A model generated the notes under the pieces. The model saw only the letters and a list, made by a program, of their open reading frames with translations, made no database searches and had not been told where the DNA came from. From positions 1 to 37,462 of IMG/VR virus record IMGVR_UViG_3300044633_000534: a stretch of DNA of 37,462 nt; one strand, written 5' to 3'. Below, piece after piece: positions 8,299 through 14,878 of this stretch. Positions within the stretch are counted from its first letter, which is position 1. Each line of letters starts with the position of its first letter. Both the position numbers and the translations under genes were made by a program. This stretch comes from a virus.

Positions 8299-8415
8299 CT
8301 ACTTCCATAGCAAATCGTATAAGTAGTAAATAATCCAAAGGCAAGTTAATACTCCGCCAAATGTTACAATGATTTTTGCAGCATTGTTGATAAATCCTTT
8401 TTCTTGTTCTGTCAT
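8299..8415 (-). CDS. Small single-pass membrane protein (38 residues)
   Basis: ATG 8415 opens 38 codons: a polar start (MTEQEKGFINNAA), one hydrophobic segment (IIVTFGGVLTCLWIIYYLY) and a short tail. It sits snugly between the dCTP deaminase stop (8418) and the next start (8296), two and two bases apart, which argues that it is a real gene. Function unknown; it could be a small inner-membrane modulator. Confidence 0.6.
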   Translation of the reverse strand: MTEQEKGFINNAAKIIVTFGGVLTCLWIIYYLYDLLWK

Positions 8416-8417
8416 TG

Positions 8418-8951
8418 TTATTTATTTAAATAGTTTTTACTTGCTACTGGATCTTTGCCCTGGTCACTATACTTTGCATCTGCCTTGCTGGCATAGTCGG
8501 TGTATGGCATTTCGCTAATGTCGTGATAGCATATTTGCGCTATCTTCATGTAAGGATATATTTTGACTGGCTGTACACAAACAAGCTCCAGAGTCCAATG
8601 CCCTCTAAAATTTACATCTCCAAAACCTGCAGTCACATGGACAAATAAACCTAATCTTCCTAAACTCGATTTGCCTTGAATTATTGGAACGTGCCGAAGT
8701 GTCTCCGTATATTCGACAGTTGAGGCAAGGTATAAAATGTTTGGCTGCAAAATCATTCCTTCTTCGGGAATAATAATAGGAGCATAAGCATTCTTCTTCC
8801 TGGTGTCAAGAACGTGATCGGTGTACATTAGCAAAGTATTACTTAGCGTTAAGTCCACACTGTTAGTACCAATGTTTGCTTCTATTAAAGGCTCAATGAC
8901 AATGTTGCCAGCTGCTATTTCGTCAATGATGGTCTTGTCTGTTAAAATCAT
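8418..8951 (-). CDS. dcd: dCTP deaminase (dCTP deaminase/dUTPase family)
   Basis: The product has 177 residues, slightly shorter than the bacterial enzymes. It converts dCTP to dUTP, feeding dUMP to the ThyX encoded just upstream. The family core is clear: KSSLGR (94-99), HVTAGFGD (105-112), GHWTLEL with the probable catalytic Glu122, and PYMKIAQICYHD. The first residue of the usual RSSLGR motif is Lys instead of Arg. No separate dUTPase gene was found, so the enzyme might be bifunctional or host dUTPase may be used. It overlaps the upstream gene by four bases (ATGA type). Confidence 0.9.
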   Translation of the reverse strand: MILTDKTIIDEIAAGNIVIEPLIEANIGTNSVDLTLSNTLLMYTDHVLDTRKKNAYAPIIIPEEGMILQPNILYLASTVEYTETLRHVPIIQGKSSLGRLGLFVHVTAGFGDVNFRGHWTLELVCVQPVKIYPYMKIAQICYHDISEMPYTDYASKADAKYSDQGKDPVASKNYLNK

Positions 8952-9262
8952 TTTATTTGTTTTTGTAAATCATTTAGTTCTGGATGTGTAAAATAAAACT
9001 CTGTCAGCATTGCAGCATTGCACATTAAGTGTGCAGAGTGCAAAAGTCCACTTTCATTGTCTATCATTTCACCAAGGCGCATGGCTTCCAGGTGACGCAT
9101 AGCGGAGGCAATCACAACAGAGAAGGGAAAGCCTTTCTCCCAATTACCAGCAGGATACTTCTCTAAACCTTGCGTCCAAACTTTGGCATACTCCCGTTGC
9201 GCAATGGCTGGGCAAAGGTCGTATCGTAGTTTGTTTTCATTGTATCGCATAGCTTCTTTCAT
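8948..9262 (-). CDS. dATP/dGTP diphosphohydrolase-like (DUF5664/dGTP_diPhyd_N)
   Basis: The product has 104 residues and fits the phage DUF5664 family annotated as dATP/dGTP diphosphohydrolase (MazG-like fold). Diagnostic elements are RYNENKLRYDLCP near the start, EKYPAGNWEKG (about 34-44), SAMRHLEAMRLGE (about 53-65) and ESGLLHSAHLMCNAAML (about 70-86). It probably hydrolyses purine dNTPs to dNMP and so shapes the dNTP pool. It overlaps both neighbours by four bases, forming a tight cassette with ThyX and dCTP deaminase. No purZ-like gene is present, so a modified-adenine genome is not supported. Confidence 0.8.
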   Translation of the reverse strand: MKEAMRYNENKLRYDLCPAIAQREYAKVWTQGLEKYPAGNWEKGFPFSVVIASAMRHLEAMRLGEMIDNESGLLHSAHLMCNAAMLTEFYFTHPELNDLQKQIK

Positions 9263-9900
9263 AGGTGAAATGCTTCTAAAGATAATATAAATTTATTTTT
9301 TAGTTTTAATTCATGCAGCATCTCCATGGCTATATATCTTGTTTCTGCCTGGGCATTTGCGTCAATGCGTAGTTTAAACATATTTATGTACGCGTAGAGC
9401 GATCCAGTCCAGATAAAGGTAGTATTTAGGTTTAACGGTAGTATAGTACGCGCTTGTTCCTTTGATACTCCAAGTTCTATTAAGGTGTTATACGCTCTTT
9501 TAGCGTGGTCAATCATTTGCTCCTCTATAAACTTTGCCTTCTCTGCTACATCGGTAAACAACATACCATCACTTCCTTGCTTACTTGATTTACTTTGTTT
9601 CCTCCATACATTTACCTTAGTGTATGTATCGGAAAAATCAACGTATCTTCCAGAGATACTATTGGCAGATAAGCCTATCTGGTGCTTGAACAACTGCCGC
9701 TCAACGTAGATAGGGCAAGTTATCCGGTACTGTAATTGTGGATGGCGAAAGGGGGAAGTGTGACCATGTGAGGCAAGGTAATTTATTAGGCTTTTGTTTT
9801 CCCCACTGGTGTAATTGCTTGCGTCCTTGCCATAGCTTACGCGAGCTGCGTTAACTACCATTTCATCATTGCCAAATATTTCTAATAGTTCTATTTTCAT
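9259..9900 (-). CDS. thyX: Flavin-dependent thymidylate synthase ThyX
   Basis: The product has 213 residues. It makes dTMP from dUMP with methylene-tetrahydrofolate, FAD and NADPH. The C-terminal signature is good: EQARTILPLNLNTTF (149-162) and FKLRIDANAQAETRY (175-189), with Arg178, Gln184 and Glu186. The flavin motif is unusual: instead of RHR-x7-S it reads KHQ at 72-74 followed by eight residues and SGRY at 83-86. This is a divergent but probably functional variant. It heads the three-gene nucleotide cassette and is preceded by a 140-base leader with hairpins. Confidence 0.9.
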   Translation of the reverse strand: MKIELLEIFGNDEMVVNAARVSYGKDASNYTSGENKSLINYLASHGHTSPFRHPQLQYRITCPIYVERQLFKHQIGLSANSISGRYVDFSDTYTKVNVWRKQSKSSKQGSDGMLFTDVAEKAKFIEEQMIDHAKRAYNTLIELGVSKEQARTILPLNLNTTFIWTGSLYAYINMFKLRIDANAQAETRYIAMEMLHELKLKNKFILSLEAFHL

Positions 9901-9912
9901 TTGTATTATTTT

Positions 9913-9924
9913 GTTGACGTCAAC
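9913..9924. promoter_or_regulatory. Perfect 12-bp palindrome upstream of thyX
   Basis: GTTGACGTCAAC is a perfect palindrome 13 bases upstream of the thyX ATG. Its position fits an operator or a small RNA stem, but no matching regulator is identified. Confidence 0.4.
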
Positions 9925-9933
9925 GATATGGTT

Positions 9934-10020
9934 AAAAAGTGCCTGTCTTTCCAGGCTGCCAATTCATCCTCTGACGCAATAGGATGGAAAGAAATGTTTA
10001 ATCAATAAAAAAACATCCTA
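9934..10020 (-). ncRNA. Candidate structured leader upstream of thyX
   Basis: On the minus strand, TAGGATG (10020-10014) can pair with CATCCTA (9986-9980), which can instead pair with AGGATG (9970-9965). A hairpin GCCTG/CAGGC (9956-9941) with loop GAAAGA follows, then five U. TCTTTCC just before the CATCCTA element can pair with that loop. The mutually exclusive stems suggest attenuation, but arms are short. The 140-base gap 9901-10041 holds no clear gene; short open stretches in two frames look weakly coding. Confidence 0.35.
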
Positions 10021-10041
10021 CTCCGAGGTCTGCAAATGTCT

Positions 10042-10452
10042 TTAAGTAGTCATGTGACCTACTAATATTCTTTCCTGCCGAAAGCTACTAAGCAAAGTTC
10101 GGTAATTATCAGAAGTAACTAAAAGTAATCTTTGCACTGCCCTACATTGCTCAAAGATAGCAGTGGCCTTGGGGTACTTACCTTTTACATAGTAATCTGT
10201 CAAAGTAGAAGAGTGCTTTATTCTTTTATACTCATCCTCTGGCATATCTCTTATACAGCTCATCATCATCTGGGCAAAGATAGATTCATTCATGCCAGAT
10301 ATAACAGTGTAGCGTGAATAGTAAGCAGATAACTGTCTAAGATACTCGTCACATTCATCTAACATCTCTGCCGATGGTGCTACGGAAATCCAAGTATTAA
10401 CTTCATCGCAGAAAGCCTGTATCTCCAGCATCTTAGTGTTCCACTCTTTCAT
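10042..10452 (-). CDS. Unknown helical protein next to RecB-like nuclease
   Basis: The product has 136 residues, mostly predicted helical, with Met/Tyr/Arg-rich stretches such as IFAQMMMSCIRDMPEDEY. No family recognised. Its start overlaps the nuclease gene by 20 bases, so the two are probably co-translated and may work together, for example as nuclease and DNA-binding partner. That is inference from context only. Confidence 0.75.
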   Translation of the reverse strand: MKEWNTKMLEIQAFCDEVNTWISVAPSAEMLDECDEYLRQLSAYYSRYTVISGMNESIFAQMMMSCIRDMPEDEYKRIKHSSTLTDYYVKGKYPKATAIFEQCRAVQRLLLVTSDNYRTLLSSFRQERILVGHMTT

Positions 10453-11338
10453 CCTTAACTAATATAAGTGTGACTGTTTTACTATGCTCTTCTGCTGCAC
10501 CAGTGTTTATTTCTTCTTTCTTCATTGCCTCTATTTCATATTCCTTGTTTACAATGTTCTTGGAAAATGTATATGACTTTCTTTGATAAGTAGTATAGCT
10601 TACTAATGCACCATGTACATCCATAGCCATTTTATTATCCTTTAGCAAATCAGTTAAATCTAATTTAATTAACTCTTTCTTTTTTTCTAATTCCTTTAAC
10701 TCCTTTGTAATCTCCGCATATTTAAACATCTTTTCTCCTATAACACTATCATTATATCTTTCGTATGCCTCGCTTATTTCTTTTGCTGCTTTCCTAATCC
10801 TTGCCTCTGCGGCATTTAATTCAGATGAATCAAAGACATACATAAAACTTTCATGCTCACCTGCCCAAGACAAAGTTTTGCCTCGCAGTTTTGTTTTCCA
10901 ATAGCTAATAACAGAGGTAGGCATTACTCCAAATTTATACCACAATATTAAAGAGTAGGTCTGCATCTGCAAAGATTGTTGTAGTCTTTGTGTTGACCAG
11001 GGAGCGGTGCCAGTCTTAAAGTCAACTACAAGCTCGTAATCTTTACTCATGTTGTCAATATAACCAAGCATTTTAAAGTCTCCAAAATCATGCTCTAATT
11101 TATATTCTACATGAGGATAAATTAAAGTCATGTCTATAAATCCTTCTGGAAAGTTAAAATCTCTTTGCACACCTGCTGCATAGTCTTCTATGTCCTTTGC
11201 AAACTGTTTGCCAAAGTCAAGGAAAGGAGATGGTTCATCGGGAATGCCGATAAAGTATTTCTTTTGGTAAGCAATGGGATCGCTTTCCCAAAGGTTTATT
11301 TGAGAAACTGATAAATGTTCTTTTGGTAATTTAAGCAT
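10433..11338 (-). CDS. PD-(D/E)XK nuclease (RecB/Cas4-like family)
   Basis: The product has 301 residues. It opens with the LSVSQINLWESDP motif typical of RecB/AddB/Cas4-type nucleases. The catalytic core is GYIDN (Asp95), VVDFKTG (Asp106, Lys108) and a following QSLQMQTYSL helix (121-130). No cluster of four cysteines is present, so it lacks the Fe-S cluster of Cas4. A helical, charged segment (about 175-235) follows. It probably processes DNA ends in phage recombination or host DNA degradation, together with the SSB and RuvC-like genes. Confidence 0.85.
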   Translation of the reverse strand: MLKLPKEHLSVSQINLWESDPIAYQKKYFIGIPDEPSPFLDFGKQFAKDIEDYAAGVQRDFNFPEGFIDMTLIYPHVEYKLEHDFGDFKMLGYIDNMSKDYELVVDFKTGTAPWSTQRLQQSLQMQTYSLILWYKFGVMPTSVISYWKTKLRGKTLSWAGEHESFMYVFDSSELNAAEARIRKAAKEISEAYERYNDSVIGEKMFKYAEITKELKELEKKKELIKLDLTDLLKDNKMAMDVHGALVSYTTYQRKSYTFSKNIVNKEYEIEAMKKEEINTGAAEEHSKTVTLILVKDERVEH

Positions 11339-11358
11339 GATAAGTTGTTTTAGTTTTT

Positions 11359-11386
11359 AAAAAAGAGGCAGCGCAGTTACTGCCTC
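11359..11386 (-). terminator. Intrinsic terminator between 139-residue gene and nuclease
   Basis: Arms GAGGCAG (11365-11371) and CTGCCTC (11380-11386) pair perfectly. The A run 11359-11364 gives a U tract on minus-strand RNA. The nuclease start at 11338 is only about 20 bases further on with no visible promoter, so downstream expression needs read-through or antitermination. Confidence 0.7.
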
Positions 11387-11398
11387 ATTATAAGTCAT

Positions 11399-11818
11399 TC
11401 ATCTCAATTTTTGAAACACTTGTATAAAGATCGTGCTTGTTGCTGCCGTTGCATTCTCATGCGGTATTTCTGCCTCAATTAATTTATTATAGATGTCAAT
11501 GTATGTCTGTGTGTAAATGGCAGACAGTTCAAAGGCAATAGCTGCAAGGTCAGGCTTCTCTGCTATTTCCTGCTCAATTACTGCTACTCCTGTCGGTGCT
11601 GGCATTGTTTGTGTCTGAACATACTTTAATTTACCGTTATCATCTATAACGTCAATTACTTCTCCTTGCTTTAAACTTTGTATAGGATCGCCAGGCTTAC
11701 CATATATCCTTGCTTCCTTGCCATCGGCAAATACTACAAGAATGTTTATGCTTGGGCCGTACTGTCCTTCTCTGGGCGCGCCAGCAGTATATTTAACTCT
11801 ACCTTTAGTGATTGTCAT
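11399..11818 (-). CDS. Unknown protein, possible OB-fold N-terminal half
   Basis: The product has 139 residues. Residues 1-65 are rich in alternating beta-type residues (GRVKYTAGAPREGQYGPS, then NILVVF, ARIYGKPG, EVIDVIDDNGKLKYV), a pattern like an OB-fold nucleic-acid binder. Residues 80-139 are helical. It lies directly upstream of the RecB-like nuclease, where recombination phages often encode ssDNA-binding or annealing proteins. The fold and role are inferred; no family was recognised with certainty. Confidence 0.75.
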   Translation of the reverse strand: MTITKGRVKYTAGAPREGQYGPSINILVVFADGKEARIYGKPGDPIQSLKQGEVIDVIDDNGKLKYVQTQTMPAPTGVAVIEQEIAEKPDLAAIAFELSAIYTQTYIDIYNKLIEAEIPHENATAATSTIFIQVFQKLR

Positions 11819-12071
11819 AATAATCTTCTCTTTGAGCGTCTAATCTTTTTAATTCTTCTTCCTCCTCCCAGTTACTTAACTGTTGGGCAATCCATTCAAA
11901 ATCTATTGCTTGTGCCATTATAGAGTTAAATAGCACTTGTTCTTTTGGTAATAGGTCATTAAAATTAAACAGTGCATCAATGACCTTGCTTATGCCTTCA
12001 TCGGAAATGTCGTGCAGGGCAAGGTGGTTATCTACAATGTAATCTAAAATATCTTGACTTGCTTGGTTCAT
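11805..12071 (-). CDS. Small acidic protein of unknown function (88 residues)
   Basis: The product has 88 residues and is strongly acidic, with a helical look and a Glu-rich stretch NWEEEEELKRLDAQRED near the end. It overlaps the following gene by 14 bases and the preceding stop by one base (TAATG-like junction). Acidic small early proteins can be DNA mimics or host inhibitors, but there is no direct evidence here. Confidence 0.72.
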   Translation of the reverse strand: MNQASQDILDYIVDNHLALHDISDEGISKVIDALFNFNDLLPKEQVLFNSIMAQAIDFEWIAQQLSNWEEEEELKRLDAQREDYYDNH

Positions 12072-12322
12072 TATATGTTGTTTTCTTCTTTAAAAGCTAA
12101 TGTTTTTTGTAAATATTCCATAGCTGTCTTATGCAAAAACCTATGAGATGAATTACATCTTGTATATTCCTTTTCTTCGGCAACCGGTATTGTATTAAGT
12201 TCAGTTAAAATCTCCTGTATTACAGTGTCTCCATTTTTGTCAAATAAATTTTTTACGAGTACATTAATACAAATCTTTGTAAGAATACTTACAATTTTGT
12301 CATCTCTTTCTTCTGTTGTCAT
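12071..12322 (-). CDS. Small unknown protein (83 residues)
   Basis: The product has 83 residues and is probably helical (DKIVSILTKICINVLVKNLF), with charged ends and two separated cysteines that do not form a zinc motif. It is the first gene after the internal promoter at 12345-12352, so it heads a sub-operon running toward the nuclease genes. No family recognised. Confidence 0.72.
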   Translation of the reverse strand: MTTEERDDKIVSILTKICINVLVKNLFDKNGDTVIQEILTELNTIPVAEEKEYTRCNSSHRFLHKTAMEYLQKTLAFKEENNI

Positions 12323-12344
12323 GATGTTTTGTTTTTTGTTTTTT

Positions 12345-12370
12345 CAAAGATAATACTAAAATAAATACAA
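12345..12370 (-). promoter_or_regulatory. Internal leftward promoter
   Basis: The minus strand has the -7 box TATCTTTG (12352-12345) 22 bases before the start at 12322. Fifteen bases upstream of it lies TTG (12370-12368), followed by TATTTATTTTA. The same TTG-TATTTATTTT block precedes the box at 8014-8021. Spacing is shorter than the 17-23 usual for Bacteroidota vegetative promoters. Confidence 0.6.
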
Positions 12371-12405
12371 AGTATAAATATTATATAAAAATATAAAAAT
12401 AATTT

Positions 12406-12434
12406 AAAAAAAGTGTGAGGTCAATTCCCCACAC
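12406..12434 (-). terminator. Intrinsic terminator after the 241-residue gene
   Basis: Arms GTGTGAGG (12413-12420) and CCCCACAC (12427-12434) pair with one mismatch around loop TCAATT. The A run at 12406-12412 becomes a U tract on minus-strand RNA. It closely resembles the terminator at 8064-8094. Between it and the promoter at 12345 lies about 50 bases of nearly pure A/T. Confidence 0.72.
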
Positions 12435-12460
12435 CTTGCAACACATTTTAAACCAGTTAC

Positions 12461-13186
12461 TTATCTCTTTAACACCTTGCGCCAGACTGCCAGCTGCTGG
12501 GCAATTACTGCGGCTCTTTTAAGGTTGCCCTGTTCTATTTTCTTTGCATGGCTTCGTATGCTCATGAGATCCATGTTCTCTGGCGGCTCTTTCAATGCAA
12601 GTTCCTTGGCTTCTTCCCAGAGTGCCCTCTTTTCCCCTTCTTCGTATGTTACCATGTCAAACTGCAAACACATATCATACCAGTACAAAGGTACGGCTGT
12701 GTAATCTTTTCCTTTAAATTCTTTTAGCATAGTAGGAAAGTTAGCATATAACTCCTCCCTTGTCTTCCGGGCCCTTTCTTCCATGTTTGCATTGTGCCGC
12801 AGTGCAGCTACTTCGTTGTCATGAGCTGCAATTATTTTCCTCCGGTAGATCAGATAAGCATTTAATATTTTGCCTATCGTGTGCATATTTGCCTTGCCAT
12901 AGAATTTTACATCTTCATCCAGGTCAAGGGACTGTGCCGCAAAGAGGCGGAAAGCAATTTCAATTTCATTAGCAGCTATCTGCCCAAATGTTTTAATAAT
13001 TTCTTTAGTAACTGTCGAATAAAATGCAATATCTCCATCAATGCCATAGATAGGGAAGAGTGCAGAAAGTGTATTTAAGACTTGACGATAGCTATCTTTA
13101 TCGTCAATGTTTGCTATCCTGTTTGGTCTTGCGTCAATAATGGCTTGTTCATCCTGGTTGTGTGGTTGGTACTTTGTAAGATTCAT
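12461..13186 (-). CDS. Uncharacterised replication-region protein (241 residues)
   Basis: The product has 241 residues, helical throughout, with DLDEDVKFYGKANMHTIG followed by LNAYLIYRRKII in the middle and a charged coiled segment (about 128-150). Proteins with a similar middle pattern occur beside replication initiators in Bacteroidota phages, so a helicase-loader or replication-accessory role is possible. I see no Walker A motif or DNA-binding motif to confirm it. The gene overlaps the preceding basic-protein gene by 38 bases and ends at the 12413 terminator. Confidence 0.72.
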   Translation of the reverse strand: MNLTKYQPHNQDEQAIIDARPNRIANIDDKDSYRQVLNTLSALFPIYGIDGDIAFYSTVTKEIIKTFGQIAANEIEIAFRLFAAQSLDLDEDVKFYGKANMHTIGKILNAYLIYRRKIIAAHDNEVAALRHNANMEERARKTREELYANFPTMLKEFKGKDYTAVPLYWYDMCLQFDMVTYEEGEKRALWEEAKELALKEPPENMDLMSIRSHAKKIEQGNLKRAAVIAQQLAVWRKVLKR

Positions 13187-13661
13187 CTTTCTTTTTTTTG
13201 TTGTCTTGATAATATTTGTTAACTCGTTCGCGGTGTATTTCCTTGTGATTGTCTATCCACTCCCTGCTGTTGTCTATCATCCTCCTCTTTCGATTATCAT
13301 CCAGTAAAAAATACCATAGCCTGTATCGTTGTTTTCTGTTAGCTGTGATTCTATCCTTTTGTTCCTGTGACATGGTTGCCCATTTTTCTCTTGCTCTTTG
13401 TGATATCTTCTCCTTATTGTTCTCGTAGTATTGTTTCTGCTTTCTTTTCCTTTCTTCCAGCATTTCTTCATTTAAATTTGACTTCCATTTGTTTACATAT
13501 CCATTTATCTTTTCCCTATTGATAACTCTGTACACTCGCAAATAGTCATTGCGTTTTATCCTATCTTCCTCTGTCATGTTGTTCCTCTTTGCCTCTTGGT
13601 ATAGCCTTTGATACTCCTTTCTTTTTGCTACTTCCTCTGGGCTCATGTCTTCATACTTCAT
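13149..13661 (-). CDS. Highly charged Lys/Arg-rich repeat-like protein, twin 1
   Basis: The product has 170 residues with a very high Lys, Arg, Glu, Asn and Tyr content. Short motifs recur: MSPEEVAKRKEYQRLY, NNMTEEDRIKRNDYLR, EMLEERKRKQKQYY and TMSQEQKDRITANRKQRYR. This resembles the basic helical extensions next to HNH or GIY-YIG domains, but no nuclease residues are present. It probably forms long charged helices and may bind nucleic acid. It overlaps its smaller twin (13651-13878) by 11 bases and looks like its paralogue. Confidence 0.72.
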   Translation of the reverse strand: MKYEDMSPEEVAKRKEYQRLYQEAKRNNMTEEDRIKRNDYLRVYRVINREKINGYVNKWKSNLNEEMLEERKRKQKQYYENNKEKISQRAREKWATMSQEQKDRITANRKQRYRLWYFLLDDNRKRRMIDNSREWIDNHKEIHRERVNKYYQDNKKKKDESYKVPTTQPG

Positions 13662-13878
13662 GTTGTTTATACTTTTTAGTGAATGAATATAATTGTTGTT
13701 TTTCTCTCTGATAATTTCTGTATTTTTCTTTCTGCTCTGGTGTCATAGAATGGTACTTTGCCATTTTGTATTGGTTGTTCTTATCTCTAAATGATCTCCA
13801 TTCCTCATAGGTCATGTTGTCGCGCTTTCGCTGCATATATGCCTTCATGTATGCGTTATACTCTTCCTTAGTCTTCAT
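13651..13878 (-). CDS. Highly charged Lys/Arg-rich repeat-like protein, twin 2
   Basis: The product has 75 residues with the same style as the following gene: YMKAYMQRKRDNMTYEEW and SMTPEQKEKYRNYQREKQQ. Two copies of an M-T/S-x-E-E/Q unit spaced about 22 residues apart are visible. It lies between the replication protein and twin 1. A nucleic-acid-binding role is plausible from charge; no family is assigned. Confidence 0.7.
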   Translation of the reverse strand: MKTKEEYNAYMKAYMQRKRDNMTYEEWRSFRDKNNQYKMAKYHSMTPEQKEKYRNYQREKQQLYSFTKKYKQHEV

Positions 13879-13890
13879 AGCTTCCGTGTT

Positions 13891-14829
13891 TCATGGCTGA
13901 TATTCATTTACGAGCCTCTCAATCTCCTCTTGCCTCCGCTTCTCTTGTGCGGCAGGGTTGGAATACATAAATTTAGTATAAATATTATTTGCCTGTGAGT
14001 AGATATTGCTAATAGTAAAGTTTGCTTTAAGCCACTTATCGCTGATTTGCCATGCAGCAGTGGTAAACATTCTCACCATTTCGTCTGATGCCTGCTCACT
14101 GACAGATACCTTCTTTAGCCATGTTACTAACTTTTTGCAGTTAGCACCATCCTTGGCAGTCATGATATAATTATTCTTGTCAGAAGGATAGGTAACACCT
14201 GCAAGCCGTTCATAGGTGGAGGCGAAGGCGGTAAAGCAGAGGTAGGTCTCGGAGGGATCGCGCTCTTTTACCTTTTCTTTTTGCTCGCAACCTTTTTCTT
14301 TTGAGTCAGAGTCAGTGTTCAGAAAATCATGGTAAGCCTGGCGAGAGAAAGGATTTTTAATTTTTGTTTTAGGGAGTGGATTTTCAAATTCACAACCTTT
14401 CTTTGTTGTATTCTTTGTAGTATTCTCTGTTGTACTCTCTGTAATAGTTTCGTTAATTTCACTATAACTGTTTAGTGGATTTAACTTATCAAGTTTAGTG
14501 GATTTCACTAAACTACTTTTGTTAATTTCACTAAACAACAAATCTGCATCAATCTCATAATGTGTTCTTGCTGGCACTCCTTTAAGGTACATATTCATAA
14601 ATGATAAACTTTTAAGCCTTAGTTTAGCACTTCTTAGTTCATTTGCAGTAAGCATTGTTTCCTCCATTATTTCAGCATCACTTTTATAAAATGCTCTGCC
14701 GTTAACTGCGGAGTACCAATACATTATTTGACTAAGCAATAATCCAGATGTTACACTGCCAGTTAGCTTAATGTAAATTGGATAAACTGCAATAGGTCTT
14801 TGATTTAGTTTTATTAGTATTTCTTTCAT
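13891..14829 (-). CDS. Phage replication protein (lambda O/DnaD-like initiator)
   Basis: The product has 312 residues. Residues 1-95 match the winged-helix N-terminus common to phage and plasmid replication organisers (RPIAVYPIYIKLTGSVTSG, then LLLSQIMYWYS and a GVPARTHYEID end). Residues 98-160 are a Ser/Thr/Asn/Lys-rich linker, and 195-312 form a helical C-terminal domain that may recruit helicase. The linker coding DNA holds inverted and direct iterons (14452-14536), the same arrangement as the lambda origin inside gene O. A terminator lies 18 bases upstream of its start. It probably melts or marks the origin and loads the host replisome. Confidence 0.8.
   Translation of the reverse strand: MKEILIKLNQRPIAVYPIYIKLTGSVTSGLLLSQIMYWYSAVNGRAFYKSDAEIMEETMLTANELRSAKLRLKSLSFMNMYLKGVPARTHYEIDADLLFSEINKSSLVKSTKLDKLNPLNSYSEINETITESTTENTTKNTTKKGCEFENPLPKTKIKNPFSRQAYHDFLNTDSDSKEKGCEQKEKVKERDPSETYLCFTAFASTYERLAGVTYPSDKNNYIMTAKDGANCKKLVTWLKKVSVSEQASDEMVRMFTTAAWQISDKWLKANFTISNIYSQANNIYTKFMYSNPAAQEKRRQEEIERLVNEYQP
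14452..14536. other. Candidate replication origin iterons
   Basis: Related blocks lie at 14452-14464 (GTTAATTTCACTA), 14471-14485 (TTTAGTGGATTTAAC), 14493-14513 (GTTTAGTG and CACTAAAC flanking GATTT, a perfect inverted repeat) and 14521-14536 (GTTAATTTCACTAAAC). They sit in the linker region of the replication gene, codons about 98-126. The spacing and location fit binding sites for the encoded initiator. Confidence 0.6.
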
Positions 14830-14840
14830 AATAAAATTAT

Positions 14841-14871
14841 AAAAAAAGGTGCAGACATTACATCTGCACCT
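14841..14871 (-). terminator. Intrinsic terminator after ParB-like gene
   Basis: Arms AGGTGCAGA (14847-14855) and TCTGCACCT (14863-14871) are perfectly complementary, with the A run at 14841-14847 giving a U tract on the minus strand. It lies eight bases after the ParB-like stop and 18 bases before the replication-protein start, with no room for a normal promoter between. Confidence 0.78.
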
Positions 14872-14878
14872 AATTAAT

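Noticed and set aside
8948-9262. Evidence for a 2-aminoadenine (Z) genome from the purine dNTP hydrolase
   Set aside because: No PurZ-like adenylosuccinate synthetase or matching polymerase is present, and the DUF5664 family also occurs in phages with normal DNA.
9901-10041. Decayed or frameshifted gene (open stretches such as DYLKTFADLGVGCFFID and ISFHPIASEDELAAWKD in two frames)
   Set aside because: Neither stretch has a good start codon, and adding or removing a base in the T7 run does not join them. I keep the gap as non-coding leader with low confidence.
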